Positions 1 through 8,634 of a stretch of DNA of 64,000 bases are shown one piece after another (positions within the stretch are counted from its first letter, which is position 1; the number at the start of each line of letters is the position of its first letter). The notes beneath the pieces are model-generated. The model was not told the DNA's origin. It saw only the letters and a list, made by a program, of their open reading frames with translations, and did not search any database. The translations under genes were made by a program, and so were the position numbers. Origin of the DNA: Pseudocoprococcus catus (GTDB taxonomy: Bacteria > Bacillota > Clostridia > Lachnospirales > Lachnospiraceae); the NCBI RefSeq assembly GCF_902381825.1, contig NZ_LR698973.1:18758-82757 (forward strand), written 5' to 3'.

Positions 1-70
1 AGAGCAGTGCTTTTCGGCTTATTTTATATTATGATAAAAAAGTTTGATGATGAAGACAAGGAGGTAAGCG

Positions 71-466
71 ATGATTAAGATTGGAATGCTTTTGCCTTAT
101 GAAGATATGCTGCTGATTGCAAAGCGTGTTTATGAAGCGACGGATGAGTCCATCAGAGAGGCGTTGACGGCAGCGGCAGACCTGGCCAGAGTTGCAGAGA
201 GTGAAAAACTGAATACGGCACAGTTTGAAACGGTACTGGATACATCCTTTAATAGTATTATCAAGTTAAATACGGTGGGTAATATTATCGTTATCAATAA
301 AATGATTGAGAATCGCATTGGCAAGGATGAAGAAGAAGTTGTAGGCCTTCCGGTGGAAGAGATACTGCCGAATGTGGATAGAAGCCGTATAGAATCTATT
401 TTAGAAGGAAAAGTGAAAGCTATGTTTCCGGATTATTTGCATAACATAATAAAACAAAAAATATAG
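71..466 (+). pseudogene. Remnant of a PrpR_N/PAS sigma-54-type regulator
   Basis: The 131-residue product starts like the PrpR N-terminal sensor domain of sigma-54 activators (IKIGMLLPYEDMLLIAKRVY). It then passes within about 15 residues to a linker helix and a PAS-like segment (FNSIIKLNTVGNIIVINKMI, then a GLPVEEILPNV stretch). The rest of the sensor, the AAA+ domain and the HTH expected of a 550-650 residue regulator are missing, and the last 15 or so residues do not continue the PAS fold. A good ribosome-binding site (AAGGAGG) precedes the ATG, so it may still be translated. I infer an internally deleted and 3'-truncated gene. The family assignment comes from recognised sequence style only and is moderate. 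Confidence 0.5.
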
Positions 467-534
467 TGAAATTGATAAATTTGAACTAAAATGGATAGTG
501 TATCAGAAAAATACGTGAATGGGAGGCGTATATC

Positions 535-1392
535 ATGAAAGAAGAATATCTTAAACTGAATGATGGCAGCAGGATGCCTCGTCTGGGGATGGGAACCTGG
601 TATCTGGGAGAAAATAAGGCAGCAAGAAAACAGGAAATTGAAGCATTGAGAGCAGGAATTCATGCTGGATGCAGTTTGATTGATACAGCGGAAATGTATG
701 GCAGCGGCAAGTCGGAACAGTTAATAGGGGAGGCTATAAAAGGAATAGACAGAAGTTCACTTTTTATTGTTTCAAAAGTATATCCTCATAATGCGGGACG
801 TGCCCATATTTTTGATGCACTGGATCGTTCATTGAGAAATTTAAGGACAGATTATCTTGATTTATATTTACTTCACTGGCGTGGGCAGGTACCTTTGAGA
901 GAGACCGTTGAGTGCATGGAGCAGTTGGTCAAAGAAGGAAAAATCCGCAGATGGGGTGTTTCTAATTTTGATACAGATGATATGGAAGAATTATTTTCTG
1001 TAAAAAATGGAGATCATTGCGCAGTGAATCAGGTATTATACCATTTGGGGTCAAGAGGAGTAGAATATGATCTGATGCCGTGGCTTGAAGAGCATCATGT
1101 TCCGCTGATGGCCTATTGTCCATTGGCACAGGGCGGTGATCTTAGAAGGGGACTGCTGAATAATAAGGCTGTTCAAATGGTCGCAGAGCAGAGACATATA
1201 ACCGCCATGCAGGTGCTACTGGCATTTGTACTTCATCATGAGAATGTGATTGCCATTCCTAGAAGCGGCAAAGCGGAGCATGTTCTTGAAAATTGTCAGG
1301 CGGCGGAAATTAAGCTGACAGAAGAGGAATACAGACTTCTTGATCGGGCATTTCCTGCGCCGGATCACAAGGTCTGGCTTGATATTGTTTAA
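535..1392 (+). CDS. Aldo/keto reductase
   Basis: This 285-residue cytosolic NAD(P)H-dependent oxidoreductase belongs to the aldo/keto reductase superfamily and has the usual length. The catalytic tetrad is visible: Asp and Tyr in LIDTAEMYGSG, Lys in IVSKVYPHN and His in LYLLHWRG. The C-terminal cofactor-binding segment AIPRSGKAEHVLEN is also present. The start is set by GGGAGG about 10 bases before the ATG. The natural substrate cannot be read from the sequence. The gene stands alone, follows the regulator remnant and is closed by a strong terminator. Confidence 0.9.
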   Translation: MKEEYLKLNDGSRMPRLGMGTWYLGENKAARKQEIEALRAGIHAGCSLIDTAEMYGSGKSEQLIGEAIKGIDRSSLFIVSKVYPHNAGRAHIFDALDRSLRNLRTDYLDLYLLHWRGQVPLRETVECMEQLVKEGKIRRWGVSNFDTDDMEELFSVKNGDHCAVNQVLYHLGSRGVEYDLMPWLEEHHVPLMAYCPLAQGGDLRRGLLNNKAVQMVAEQRHITAMQVLLAFVLHHENVIAIPRSGKAEHVLENCQAAEIKLTEEEYRLLDRAFPAPDHKVWLDIV

Positions 1393-1445
1393 TTGAATGA
1401 CAAAGTACAGGGCGGCCTGTATGTAAAGGTGATTTGTTTAGTCAG

Positions 1446-1484
1446 GGATGGAATAGATACATTTATCTATTCCATCCTTTTTTT
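1446..1484 (+). terminator. Rho-independent terminator after the aldo/keto reductase
   Basis: A perfect 14-bp stem (1446-1459 with 1464-1477) with a 4-base loop is followed by seven T residues. Confidence 0.93.
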
Positions 1485-1620
1485 GAGTATGTTATACTAT
1501 ATGGAGTCTGAATGATATAGCATTGTAAATGTTGCAGTTTGTTAGGTGTTACATTTTTATAGAAGGAATGAATTCTGAGCAGTAAAATGCTGTCATTATC
1601 ATAATGGAGGAAATGAAGAA

Positions 1621-3012
1621 ATGGCGAAAGACCATAAGCAGGGAAAGAGAGGCCTGAATATTATTATCGTGGGCTGCGGCAAAGTTGGTGCCTCCCTGAC
1701 GGAACAGTTATATAAGGAAGGACATGATATTACACTGGTGGACAGAAGTTCAGATCGTCTTCAGGCATTGACAGATATGTATGATGTTATGGGAATTGTA
1801 GGAAATGGTGCCAGTTATAAGATTCAGAGAGAAGCAGGTATTGACACTGCAGATCTGATGATTGCTGTGACAGATTCTGATGAGCTGAATCTGCTTTGCT
1901 GTACGGTAGCAAAGCGTGTGGGTGATTGTGCAGCCATTGCCCGTGTCCGTACACCGGATTACAGCGATGAGGTTTCTTATTTGAAGGAGAAGCTGGGACT
2001 GGCAATGATCATCAATCCGGAGATGGAAGCAGCCAATGAGATTACGCATGTACTCAGCTTGCCGGCAGCATTAGGTGTCAACTCATTCGCCCATGGACAG
2101 GCACAGATGATTCGTTTTAAGATTCCGGTGAATAACAGACTGGATGGCCAGAAGGTTATGGCCATGGCCAGAAATATTTCGGGTGATGTGCTTGTATGTG
2201 CTGTAGAGCGAGAGAAACAGGTATTTATTCCGGATGGTAATTTTGAGCTGCATCAGGGAGATGTTGTCTCTTTTATCGCTGCATCCAAAGCGGCAAAGGA
2301 GTTTTTTGAGCGTATCGGAATGCCGAACAAACCGGTGCATAATACGATGATCATCGGAGGCGGTAAGGCAGCTTATTATCTTGGCAAGATGCTGCTGGAC
2401 ATGGGAATTGAAGTCAAGATCATAGAGATGGACAGAAAGCGGTGCAGGGAATTGAGTGTTTTGCTGCCTCAGGCAACGATCATCAATGGCGATGGTACAG
2501 ATGAAGAACTGCTGAAGGAAGAAGAAATTGCTTATGTGGATTCACTTGTTCCACTGACAGGTATTGATGAGGAGAATGTGCTGCTGGCGCTCCATGCAAG
2601 GGAAGTTTCTGATGCCAAGGTCATTACCAAGGTGAACAGAAATGCTTTCCATAATCTTATCGATAAACTGGATCTTGGCAGTGTTATTTATCCGAAGTAT
2701 ATTACGGCGGAGGCGATTGTTGCCTATGTTCGTGCAAAACAGGCATCCATGGACAGCAGCAATGTGGAGACGATTTACCATATGTTTGATTCAAGGGCAG
2801 AAGCCATCGAATTTAATGTCAGTGCCAGTTCAAGAGTGACGGATGTGCCATTGAAAGACCTGAACACAAAAGATAATCTGCTGATCGCCTGTATTAATCG
2901 ATACGGCAAAATCATTATTCCAGGTGGTATGGATTGTATTCAGGCCGGGGATACAGTTGTCATCGTAACAACACATACCGGTTTCCAGAATATTGAAGAT
3001 ATTTTGCGGTAG
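1621..3012 (+). CDS. trkA: Trk potassium uptake regulatory subunit TrkA
   Basis: The 463-residue peripheral membrane protein gates TrkH in response to nucleotides. It has two tandem RCK units, each a Rossmann NAD-binding (TrkA-N) plus TrkA-C domain. The first dinucleotide motif is IIIVGCGKVGASL at about residues 14-26. The second is MIIGGGKAAYYLGK at about 242-255, with the acidic ribose-binding residue in IIEMDRKRC. The length fits the double-RCK TrkA rather than the single-RCK KtrA. GGAGG lies 8-9 bases before the ATG. trkH follows 12 bases downstream, so the two form an operon. I saw no ydaO/c-di-AMP riboswitch upstream. Confidence 0.95.
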   Translation: MAKDHKQGKRGLNIIIVGCGKVGASLTEQLYKEGHDITLVDRSSDRLQALTDMYDVMGIVGNGASYKIQREAGIDTADLMIAVTDSDELNLLCCTVAKRVGDCAAIARVRTPDYSDEVSYLKEKLGLAMIINPEMEAANEITHVLSLPAALGVNSFAHGQAQMIRFKIPVNNRLDGQKVMAMARNISGDVLVCAVEREKQVFIPDGNFELHQGDVVSFIAASKAAKEFFERIGMPNKPVHNTMIIGGGKAAYYLGKMLLDMGIEVKIIEMDRKRCRELSVLLPQATIINGDGTDEELLKEEEIAYVDSLVPLTGIDEENVLLALHAREVSDAKVITKVNRNAFHNLIDKLDLGSVIYPKYITAEAIVAYVRAKQASMDSSNVETIYHMFDSRAEAIEFNVSASSRVTDVPLKDLNTKDNLLIACINRYGKIIIPGGMDCIQAGDTVVIVTTHTGFQNIEDILR

Positions 3013-3024
3013 TGGAGGTGCCAG

Positions 3025-4512
3025 ATGAACGGAGGAATGATCAGATTTATTCTGGGCAGTGTATTGAAAGTGGAATCGGTACTTCTTTTATTTCCTTGCA
3101 TTGTCGCAGTTTTTTATAGAGAATCCGCAGGTTACTGGTTTTTGCTTACAGCAGTGCTGAGTTTTGTGATCGGCTATCTGATGGTAAGAAAGAAACCAGC
3201 CAATACGGTATTCTATCTGAAGGAAGGCTGCGTGACGACTGCGTTGTCATGGATTATGATCAGTCTGGTAGGCTGTCTGCCATTTTATTTGTCAGGAGAG
3301 ATTCCTGCATTTACAGACGCGTTATTTGAAACGATATCAGGTTTTACAACAACAGGCGCCAGCATTTTGTCGGATGTCGAATGTCTGTCACAGAGCATTC
3401 TTTTCTGGCGGAGTTTCAGTCACTGGATTGGCGGTATGGGCGTGCTTGTTTTCCTTTTGGCGATTATCCCGCTGAGCGGCGGTTCACATATGAACCTGAT
3501 GCGAGCGGAGAGCCCGGGGCCATCTGTGGGCAAGCTGGTGCCAAAGGTACGTGCGACAGCGCGTATTCTCTATTTAATTTATTTCGGCATGACCATTGTC
3601 GAGCTGATTTTCCTGCTTATTGGCAAAATGCCGTTCCTTGAAGCCATGATGATCACTTTCGGTACAGCAGGCACCGGTGGATTTGGTGTACGGAATACAA
3701 GCATTGGCGGTTATTCAGCTTATATTCAGTGGGTTGTTGCCATTTTTATGATTTTATTCGGTGTCAACTTTAATGCCTATTACTTTTTATTGATGAAGCG
3801 CTTTAAGCAGGCCTTTGACATGGAAGAGGTCAAAGGTTATTTTCTGGTCATTGCAGCAGCCAGTGCATTGATCTTTATCAATATCTATGACAAGACAATG
3901 ACAGCTGCCGATACGATCCGCCATGTGGTTTTCCAGGTTGGATCTCTGATGACATCTACCGGTTATTCTACAGTGGATTTTGATCTGTGGCCAAGTGCGT
4001 CGAAGGTGGTATTGATCATCATCATGTTTATTGGCGCCTGTGCGGGAAGTACCGGAGGCGGTATTAAGGTTTCGCGTGTTATCATGATGCTGAAGAGCGT
4101 GAAACGCGAATTGAATGCTTATCTTCATCCGAAGAGTGTCCGTATGATTAAGATGGAGGGCAAGGCACTGGATCAGGGAGCCATCAGTTCCGTAGCTGTT
4201 TACTTTATTACATTTACCCTGATATTTGCGGTATCTTTCCTTCTTGTGGCCTTGGAAGGAAGAGATCTGACCACGAATTTTACAGCCGTTTTGACAACGA
4301 TGAACAATATGGGACCGGGGCTGGCAGATGTTGGCCCATCCAAGAATTTTGGCGGACTTTCAATATTGTCGAAATATGTCCTGATGTTTGATATGCTGGC
4401 GGGACGTCTGGAACTGTTCCCAATGCTCGTTTTATTCCATCCTGTATTATGGAAGGAAACATGGGAAGGCGGCAAACGAAGAAGACGTCTGAAAAGAAAA
4501 AAAGTCTCTTGA
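3025..4512 (+). CDS. trkH: Trk potassium transporter membrane subunit TrkH
   Basis: This 495-residue polytopic membrane protein forms the potassium-conducting pore. The four degenerate selectivity-filter loops of the SKT superfamily can be seen in order: GFTTTGAS, GTAGTGGFGV, TSTGYSTVD and NNMGPGLADVG. Each follows a hydrophobic segment. The C-terminus is short, basic and cytosolic (RRRRLKRKK). The ribosome-binding site GTGGAGGTG lies just after the trkA stop, which indicates translation together with TrkA. The galactokinase gene begins 61 bases after its stop, with no obvious terminator between them. Confidence 0.95.
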   Translation: MNGGMIRFILGSVLKVESVLLLFPCIVAVFYRESAGYWFLLTAVLSFVIGYLMVRKKPANTVFYLKEGCVTTALSWIMISLVGCLPFYLSGEIPAFTDALFETISGFTTTGASILSDVECLSQSILFWRSFSHWIGGMGVLVFLLAIIPLSGGSHMNLMRAESPGPSVGKLVPKVRATARILYLIYFGMTIVELIFLLIGKMPFLEAMMITFGTAGTGGFGVRNTSIGGYSAYIQWVVAIFMILFGVNFNAYYFLLMKRFKQAFDMEEVKGYFLVIAAASALIFINIYDKTMTAADTIRHVVFQVGSLMTSTGYSTVDFDLWPSASKVVLIIIMFIGACAGSTGGGIKVSRVIMMLKSVKRELNAYLHPKSVRMIKMEGKALDQGAISSVAVYFITFTLIFAVSFLLVALEGRDLTTNFTAVLTTMNNMGPGLADVGPSKNFGGLSILSKYVLMFDMLAGRLELFPMLVLFHPVLWKETWEGGKRRRRLKRKKVS

Positions 4513-4572
4513 GAATTAAAATATAACTGTGTGACAATGGCAGATAGTTGCCGGAAAGGCGGTTGATGATTG

Positions 4573-5739
4573 ATGAAAGAACGATTACTGCGTGAATTTG
4601 CAGAACGGTTTGGAAATGCGGAAGGTGCACAGGTTTACTTTGCACCCGGACGTGTGAATTTGATCGGTGAACATACAGATTACAATGGCGGCCATGTATT
4701 TCCATGTGCACTGGATATTGGCACGTATGCGGTGGTTAGAAAACGTCAGGATAAGCGTTTGTTTTTTTATTCAATGAATTATCCTGAAGCGGGCATTATC
4801 AACAGTTCACTGACCGGTCAGCTGGAACATGATGATGAGGATGGATGGGCCAATTATCCGAAGGGTGTGATATGGGCCTTTGAAGAAAAAGGTATGCAGC
4901 CGGCCTGTGGTTTTGAAATGATGGTTTACGGCAACCTGCCCAGCGGAGCAGGGCTGTCATCTTCTGCTTCCCTTGAGGTCTTGACAGGATGGGCACTTAG
5001 AGATATATTTGAATTTGAGGTATCCGATCAGGAGATAGCACTGATCAGTCAGCATGCGGAGAATACATTTAATGGTGTCCGCTGCGGTGTGATGGATCAG
5101 TTTGCTGTGGCCATGGGCAGAGCGCATCAGGCGATTTATCTGAATACAGAGAATTTGTCCTATCGTTATGTACCGGTACAGCTTCAGAATATGCAGCTGA
5201 TCATTTCATGTACGAATAAGGAACGCGGTCTGGCTGATTCCAAGTATAACCTCAGACGCATGGAGTGTGAGCGGGCACTGGCTGATTTACAGAAAGTTGC
5301 ATCGATCAGACAGCTTGGTGAGTTATCCATGGATGATTTTGAAAAATATCAGGCAGCGATTACTGACGATGTCTGCAGAAGGCGTGCAAGGCATGCTGTT
5401 TCAGAGAATGCGCGGACCATTCAGGCTGTGCAGGCTCTGGAGAACAATGATCTGAACCGATTTGGTCGGCTTATGAACGCATCCCATCAGTCCCTGAGGG
5501 ATGACTATGAAGTCACAGGAGATGAACTGGATGCTTTAGTTGAAGCAGCATGGGATACAGAAGGTGTTTTAGGCTCCCGTATGACAGGCGCAGGTTTCGG
5601 TGGATGCACCATCAGCCTCGTCCGCACAGAAGCTGTCGACAATTTTATAAAAAACGTTGGTAGAATTTACAGACAGCAAATCGGCTATCCGGCCGACTTC
5701 TATATTTGCCAAATAGGCGACGGCCCTGGAAAGTTATAA
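4573..5739 (+). CDS. galK: Galactokinase
   Basis: The 388-residue GHMP-family kinase phosphorylates galactose at C1 with ATP, the first step of the Leloir pathway. The galactokinase signature GRVNLIGEHTDYNGG is near the N-terminus. The ATP-binding GHMP motif LPSGAGLSSSASLEV and the C-terminal motif GSRMTGAGFGGCTISL are both intact. The length matches the family. I chose the ATG at 4573, about 10 bases after AAAGGCGG; a TTG one codon upstream is possible. galE follows after 16 bases. No galT lies in this window, so the uridylyltransferase must be elsewhere. Confidence 0.96.
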   Translation: MKERLLREFAERFGNAEGAQVYFAPGRVNLIGEHTDYNGGHVFPCALDIGTYAVVRKRQDKRLFFYSMNYPEAGIINSSLTGQLEHDDEDGWANYPKGVIWAFEEKGMQPACGFEMMVYGNLPSGAGLSSSASLEVLTGWALRDIFEFEVSDQEIALISQHAENTFNGVRCGVMDQFAVAMGRAHQAIYLNTENLSYRYVPVQLQNMQLIISCTNKERGLADSKYNLRRMECERALADLQKVASIRQLGELSMDDFEKYQAAITDDVCRRRARHAVSENARTIQAVQALENNDLNRFGRLMNASHQSLRDDYEVTGDELDALVEAAWDTEGVLGSRMTGAGFGGCTISLVRTEAVDNFIKNVGRIYRQQIGYPADFYICQIGDGPGKL

Positions 5740-5755
5740 CAGAAAGGATTTTATT

Positions 5756-6763
5756 ATGAAAATTTTAGTATCAGGTGGTACAGGCTATATTGGTTCACAC
5801 ACATGTGTGGAACTTCTGAATAAAGGTTACGATGTTGTAGCATTTGATAATCTTTACAATTCCAAGATAGATGTTGTTGACAGAGTGGAGAAGATTACAG
5901 GCAAGAAGCTGATTTTCTACAAAGCGGATATGCTGGACAAAGAGTCTATGCGTCCTATATTTGAAGAGCATAAGTTTGATGCGGTGATTCACTTTGCTGC
6001 ACTCAAAGCCGTTGGCGAATCCGTTCAGAAGCCGCTGGCTTATTACAAGAACAATATTTCCGGTTCATTGAATTTATGTGAACTGATGAATGAATATGGC
6101 TGTAAGCGCATTATCTTCAGTTCTTCAGCAACTGTTTACGGTGCCCCGAAGACAGTACCGATCACAGAAGATTTCCCATTATCTACAACGAATCCATATG
6201 GTTCAACCAAGCTGATGCTTGAAAGAATCTTCTCAGATTTCTGTGTACCGGATCCGGAATGGAGTGTTGTACTGCTTCGTTACTTTAATCCAATCGGTGC
6301 CCATGAGAGCGGTCTCCTTGGTGAGAGCCCGAACGGTATTCCGAACAACCTGATGCCTTATATTGCACAGGTAGCAGCCGGCAAGCTGGAGTGTCTGGGG
6401 GTATTCGGCAATGATTATGATACACCGGATGGTACAGGTGTCAGGGATTACATCCATGTGGTTGACCTGGCAAAGGGTCATGTGAATGCTGTTGAGAAGG
6501 TAACTTCTTCTACAGGCGTGAATATTTACAATCTGGGTACAGGTATCGGTTACAGTGTACTGGATATTGTTAAGGCATTTGAAGCTGCTAATGGTATCAA
6601 GATTCCTTATGTGATCAAACCGCGTCGTGCAGGGGATATTGCCATCTGTTATGCGAACCCTGGAAAGGCAAAGCGAGAACTTGGATGGGAAGCAAAGTAT
6701 GATCTTGAACGCATGTGCAAAGATTCCTGGAATTTTACCAAGAAGAGTCTCGGCTTGGAATAG
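5756..6763 (+). CDS. galE: UDP-glucose 4-epimerase
   Basis: The 335-residue extended short-chain dehydrogenase interconverts UDP-galactose and UDP-glucose. The NAD-binding motif is GGTGYIGSHTC at residues 7-17. The catalytic Ser/Thr region (FSSSATVYG) and the YxxxK motif (NPYGSTKLML) are in place. A conserved GVRDYIHVVDLAKGH segment and the C-terminal RRAGDIAICYA motif identify GalE rather than another sugar epimerase. The gene is preceded by AGAAAGGA and lies in a tight galK-galE unit. A DUF1292 gene follows 9 bases later and may be co-transcribed. Confidence 0.96.
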   Translation: MKILVSGGTGYIGSHTCVELLNKGYDVVAFDNLYNSKIDVVDRVEKITGKKLIFYKADMLDKESMRPIFEEHKFDAVIHFAALKAVGESVQKPLAYYKNNISGSLNLCELMNEYGCKRIIFSSSATVYGAPKTVPITEDFPLSTTNPYGSTKLMLERIFSDFCVPDPEWSVVLLRYFNPIGAHESGLLGESPNGIPNNLMPYIAQVAAGKLECLGVFGNDYDTPDGTGVRDYIHVVDLAKGHVNAVEKVTSSTGVNIYNLGTGIGYSVLDIVKAFEAANGIKIPYVIKPRRAGDIAICYANPGKAKRELGWEAKYDLERMCKDSWNFTKKSLGLE

Positions 6764-6772
6764 GACGGTTTT

Positions 6773-7051
6773 ATGGCAGATTTAATAACATTTGTAACGG
6801 AAACCGGTCAGATTATCAGAGGTTCTGTGATGGGGGCTTTTGAGGACGATCTTTCAGGGAAGAATTATGTGATTTATACAGACAATTCCATCAATGAGAC
6901 GGGTAATTATAATATTTATGCAGCGTCTTACGATCCGGAGCAGGAGGATGAACAGATTCTGATCCATGCCATTGAGACGGAGGCCGAATGGCAGCGAATT
7001 GAGATGATGATGCAGAAACTCAGCAAGGGTCCTGAAAGATACGGAGAATAG
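6773..7051 (+). CDS. DUF1292 family protein
   Basis: The small acidic 92-residue protein has the pattern of the DUF1292/YrzB family common in Firmicutes: a beta-rich core (LITFVTETGQIIRGSVMGAF, then KNYVIYTD), a variable middle and a C-terminal helix WQRIEMMMQKL. No enzymatic motif, signal peptide or membrane segment is visible, and the function of the family is unknown. It starts 9 bases after galE. Its ribosome-binding site is weak (AGGACGG), so coupling to galE translation is plausible. Confidence 0.75.
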   Translation: MADLITFVTETGQIIRGSVMGAFEDDLSGKNYVIYTDNSINETGNYNIYAASYDPEQEDEQILIHAIETEAEWQRIEMMMQKLSKGPERYGE

Positions 7052-7157
7052 TCAGAATATTTTATAAAAATAGATATAGTTATAGACAAAATAACACAAA
7101 TCTGGAAAATATAGTCATTCTTATAAATGAAATAAGAAAAACGAAAGACAGAAATTG

Positions 7158-7185
7158 TTGACACACCGAAAATCAGTGTTATACT
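7158..7185 (+). promoter_or_regulatory. SigA-type promoter of the nucleoside transporter operon
   Basis: TTGACA (7158-7163), a 16-base spacer and TATACT (7180-7185). Transcription should start near 7192, about 120 bases before the lipoprotein gene. Confidence 0.85.
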
Positions 7186-7234
7186 AAAATTAGCAGATCG
7201 TTTGAAAACAATGGCAGAAAGAGATGGTATTTTG

Positions 7235-7285
7235 TCATGCAAAGAGGCATGAATAGTGAGAAGTTCATGCCTCTTTTTGTTTTTA
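7235..7285 (+). promoter_or_regulatory. Attenuator-like leader: terminator hairpin with a competing stem
   Basis: Between promoter and gene lies a 13-bp hairpin (7241-7253 with 7264-7276, 10-base loop) running into a T-rich tract, the form of an intrinsic terminator. Its left arm contains GCATGA (7247-7252). That segment can instead pair with TCATGC at 7235-7240, which would break the terminator. This gives two mutually exclusive folds. I do not recognise a purine or other known riboswitch in the roughly 45 leader bases upstream of the competing stem, so the controlling signal is unknown. Confidence 0.6.
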
Positions 7286-7312
7286 AGCACACGTAATAAG
7301 GAGGTAGTTACT

Positions 7313-8569
7313 ATGAAAAAGTTTTTGGCACTTGTATTGACCGTAGTAATGGCTGCTTCTCTTGCAGCTTGCGGTAATTCAGGAACAAAGGAAACACAGG
7401 CACCTGCATCAGGTGACAGTGAGACAGCCGCTGAGTCAACAGCAGCAGAATCTACAGGTGAGACAGCAGAGAAGGTTGGCGAAGGTGTAGATGTTAAGGA
7501 TTTGAAAGTTGGTTTTATTTTTATCGGTGATGAGAATGAAGGTTATACAGCCGCTCATTATGCCGGTGCAAAGGGTATGCAGGAAGCACTTGGCCTTTCT
7601 GATGATCAGATCATCATCAAATGGAACATTCCTGAAGATGAGACATGTTATGATGCAGCCGTAGACCTTGCAGACCAGGGATGCAATATCGTTTTTGCCA
7701 ACAGCTTTGGTCATGAATCTTATATCCTTCAGGCCGCAGCTGAATTTCCGGATGTACAGTTCTGTCATGCAACAGGGTATCAGGCAGCCGGCAGTGGACT
7801 TGCCAATATGCACAACTACTTTACATCTATCTATGAATCCCGTTATGTATCAGGTGTCGTAGCCGGTATGAAACTGAATGAGATGATCGCAGATGGCAAG
7901 ATTACAGAAGATACAGCTAAGGTTGGTTATGTAGGTGCTTATCCATATGCAGAAGTTATCAGCGGTTTCACATCCTTCTTCCTTGGTGTAAGAAGTCAGT
8001 GCCCATCCGCTACAATGGAAGTGAAGTACACAAACAGCTGGGCAAGTTTTGACCTTGAGAAAGAATGTGCTGAATCTCTGATCGCAGATAAATGTGTTCT
8101 GATCAGCCAGCATGCAGATACAACAGGTGCGCCTACAGCTTGTCAGGCAGCAGGTGTTCCTTGTGTTGGTTACAATATTTCTATGATTGAAACAGCTCCT
8201 GATGCAGCTCTGACAAGTGCTTCCATTAACTGGGAACCTTATTATGAATATGCAACAAAATCCGTCATCGACGGTACAGCTATTGATACAGACTGGTGCA
8301 AGGGCTTTGCTGAAGGCGCAGACAAACTGACAGACCTCAATGACAAGGTCGTTGCAGAAGGTACAGCTGAAAAGGTTAAAGAAGTTGAAGATGCGATCAT
8401 TGATGGCAGCCTTCATGTATTTGATACCTCTACATTCACTGTAAATGGCAAGGAACTGACAGATGCTGACAGCGAATACATCAGCGACGGTTATTTCCAT
8501 GAATCTGAAAAAGCTTCTGCACCAGCTTTCGATTTCATCATCGATGGCATTACAGCAGTAACACAGTAA
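7313..8569 (+). CDS. BMP-family nucleoside-binding lipoprotein of an ABC transporter
   Basis: The 418-residue surface lipoprotein has a lipobox signal peptide (LTVVMAASLAACGNSG, Cys about residue 20) and a low-complexity Ala/Glu/Ser/Thr linker. The mature domain resembles the Bmp/Med family: VGFIFIGDENEGYTAAHYAG, then ANSFGHESYILQAA and QHADTTGAPTACQAAG. Family members bind purine nucleosides for import. AAGGAGG precedes the ATG. It is the first gene of a four-gene operon with an ATPase and two permeases, and a stem-loop after its stop probably keeps it more abundant than the membrane components. Confidence 0.9.
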   Translation: MKKFLALVLTVVMAASLAACGNSGTKETQAPASGDSETAAESTAAESTGETAEKVGEGVDVKDLKVGFIFIGDENEGYTAAHYAGAKGMQEALGLSDDQIIIKWNIPEDETCYDAAVDLADQGCNIVFANSFGHESYILQAAAEFPDVQFCHATGYQAAGSGLANMHNYFTSIYESRYVSGVVAGMKLNEMIADGKITEDTAKVGYVGAYPYAEVISGFTSFFLGVRSQCPSATMEVKYTNSWASFDLEKECAESLIADKCVLISQHADTTGAPTACQAAGVPCVGYNISMIETAPDAALTSASINWEPYYEYATKSVIDGTAIDTDWCKGFAEGADKLTDLNDKVVAEGTAEKVKEVEDAIIDGSLHVFDTSTFTVNGKELTDADSEYISDGYFHESEKASAPAFDFIIDGITAVTQ

Positions 8570-8586
8570 TCGTATGATATCTGAAG

Positions 8587-8614
8587 TGGGGCTGTCGCAT
8601 GACAGCCTCATTTT
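8587..8614 (+). terminator. Intra-operon stem-loop after the binding protein
   Basis: A 10-bp stem (8587-8596 with 8601-8610, one G-U pair) with a GCAT loop is followed by only four T residues. It looks like a leaky terminator or a 3' stabiliser that lowers expression of the ATPase and permease genes. Confidence 0.6.
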
Positions 8615-8634
8615 GGTATGTTGAAGGAGGCTTG

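Noticed and set aside
1485..1620. c-di-AMP (ydaO) riboswitch before trkA
   Set aside because: The gap is short and lacks the conserved purine-rich segments of that aptamer.
7850..8611. Long minus-strand open frame opposite the BMP lipoprotein gene
   Set aside because: It is Cys/Ile/Phe-rich nonsense typical of the antisense of a biased coding frame, with no start signal.
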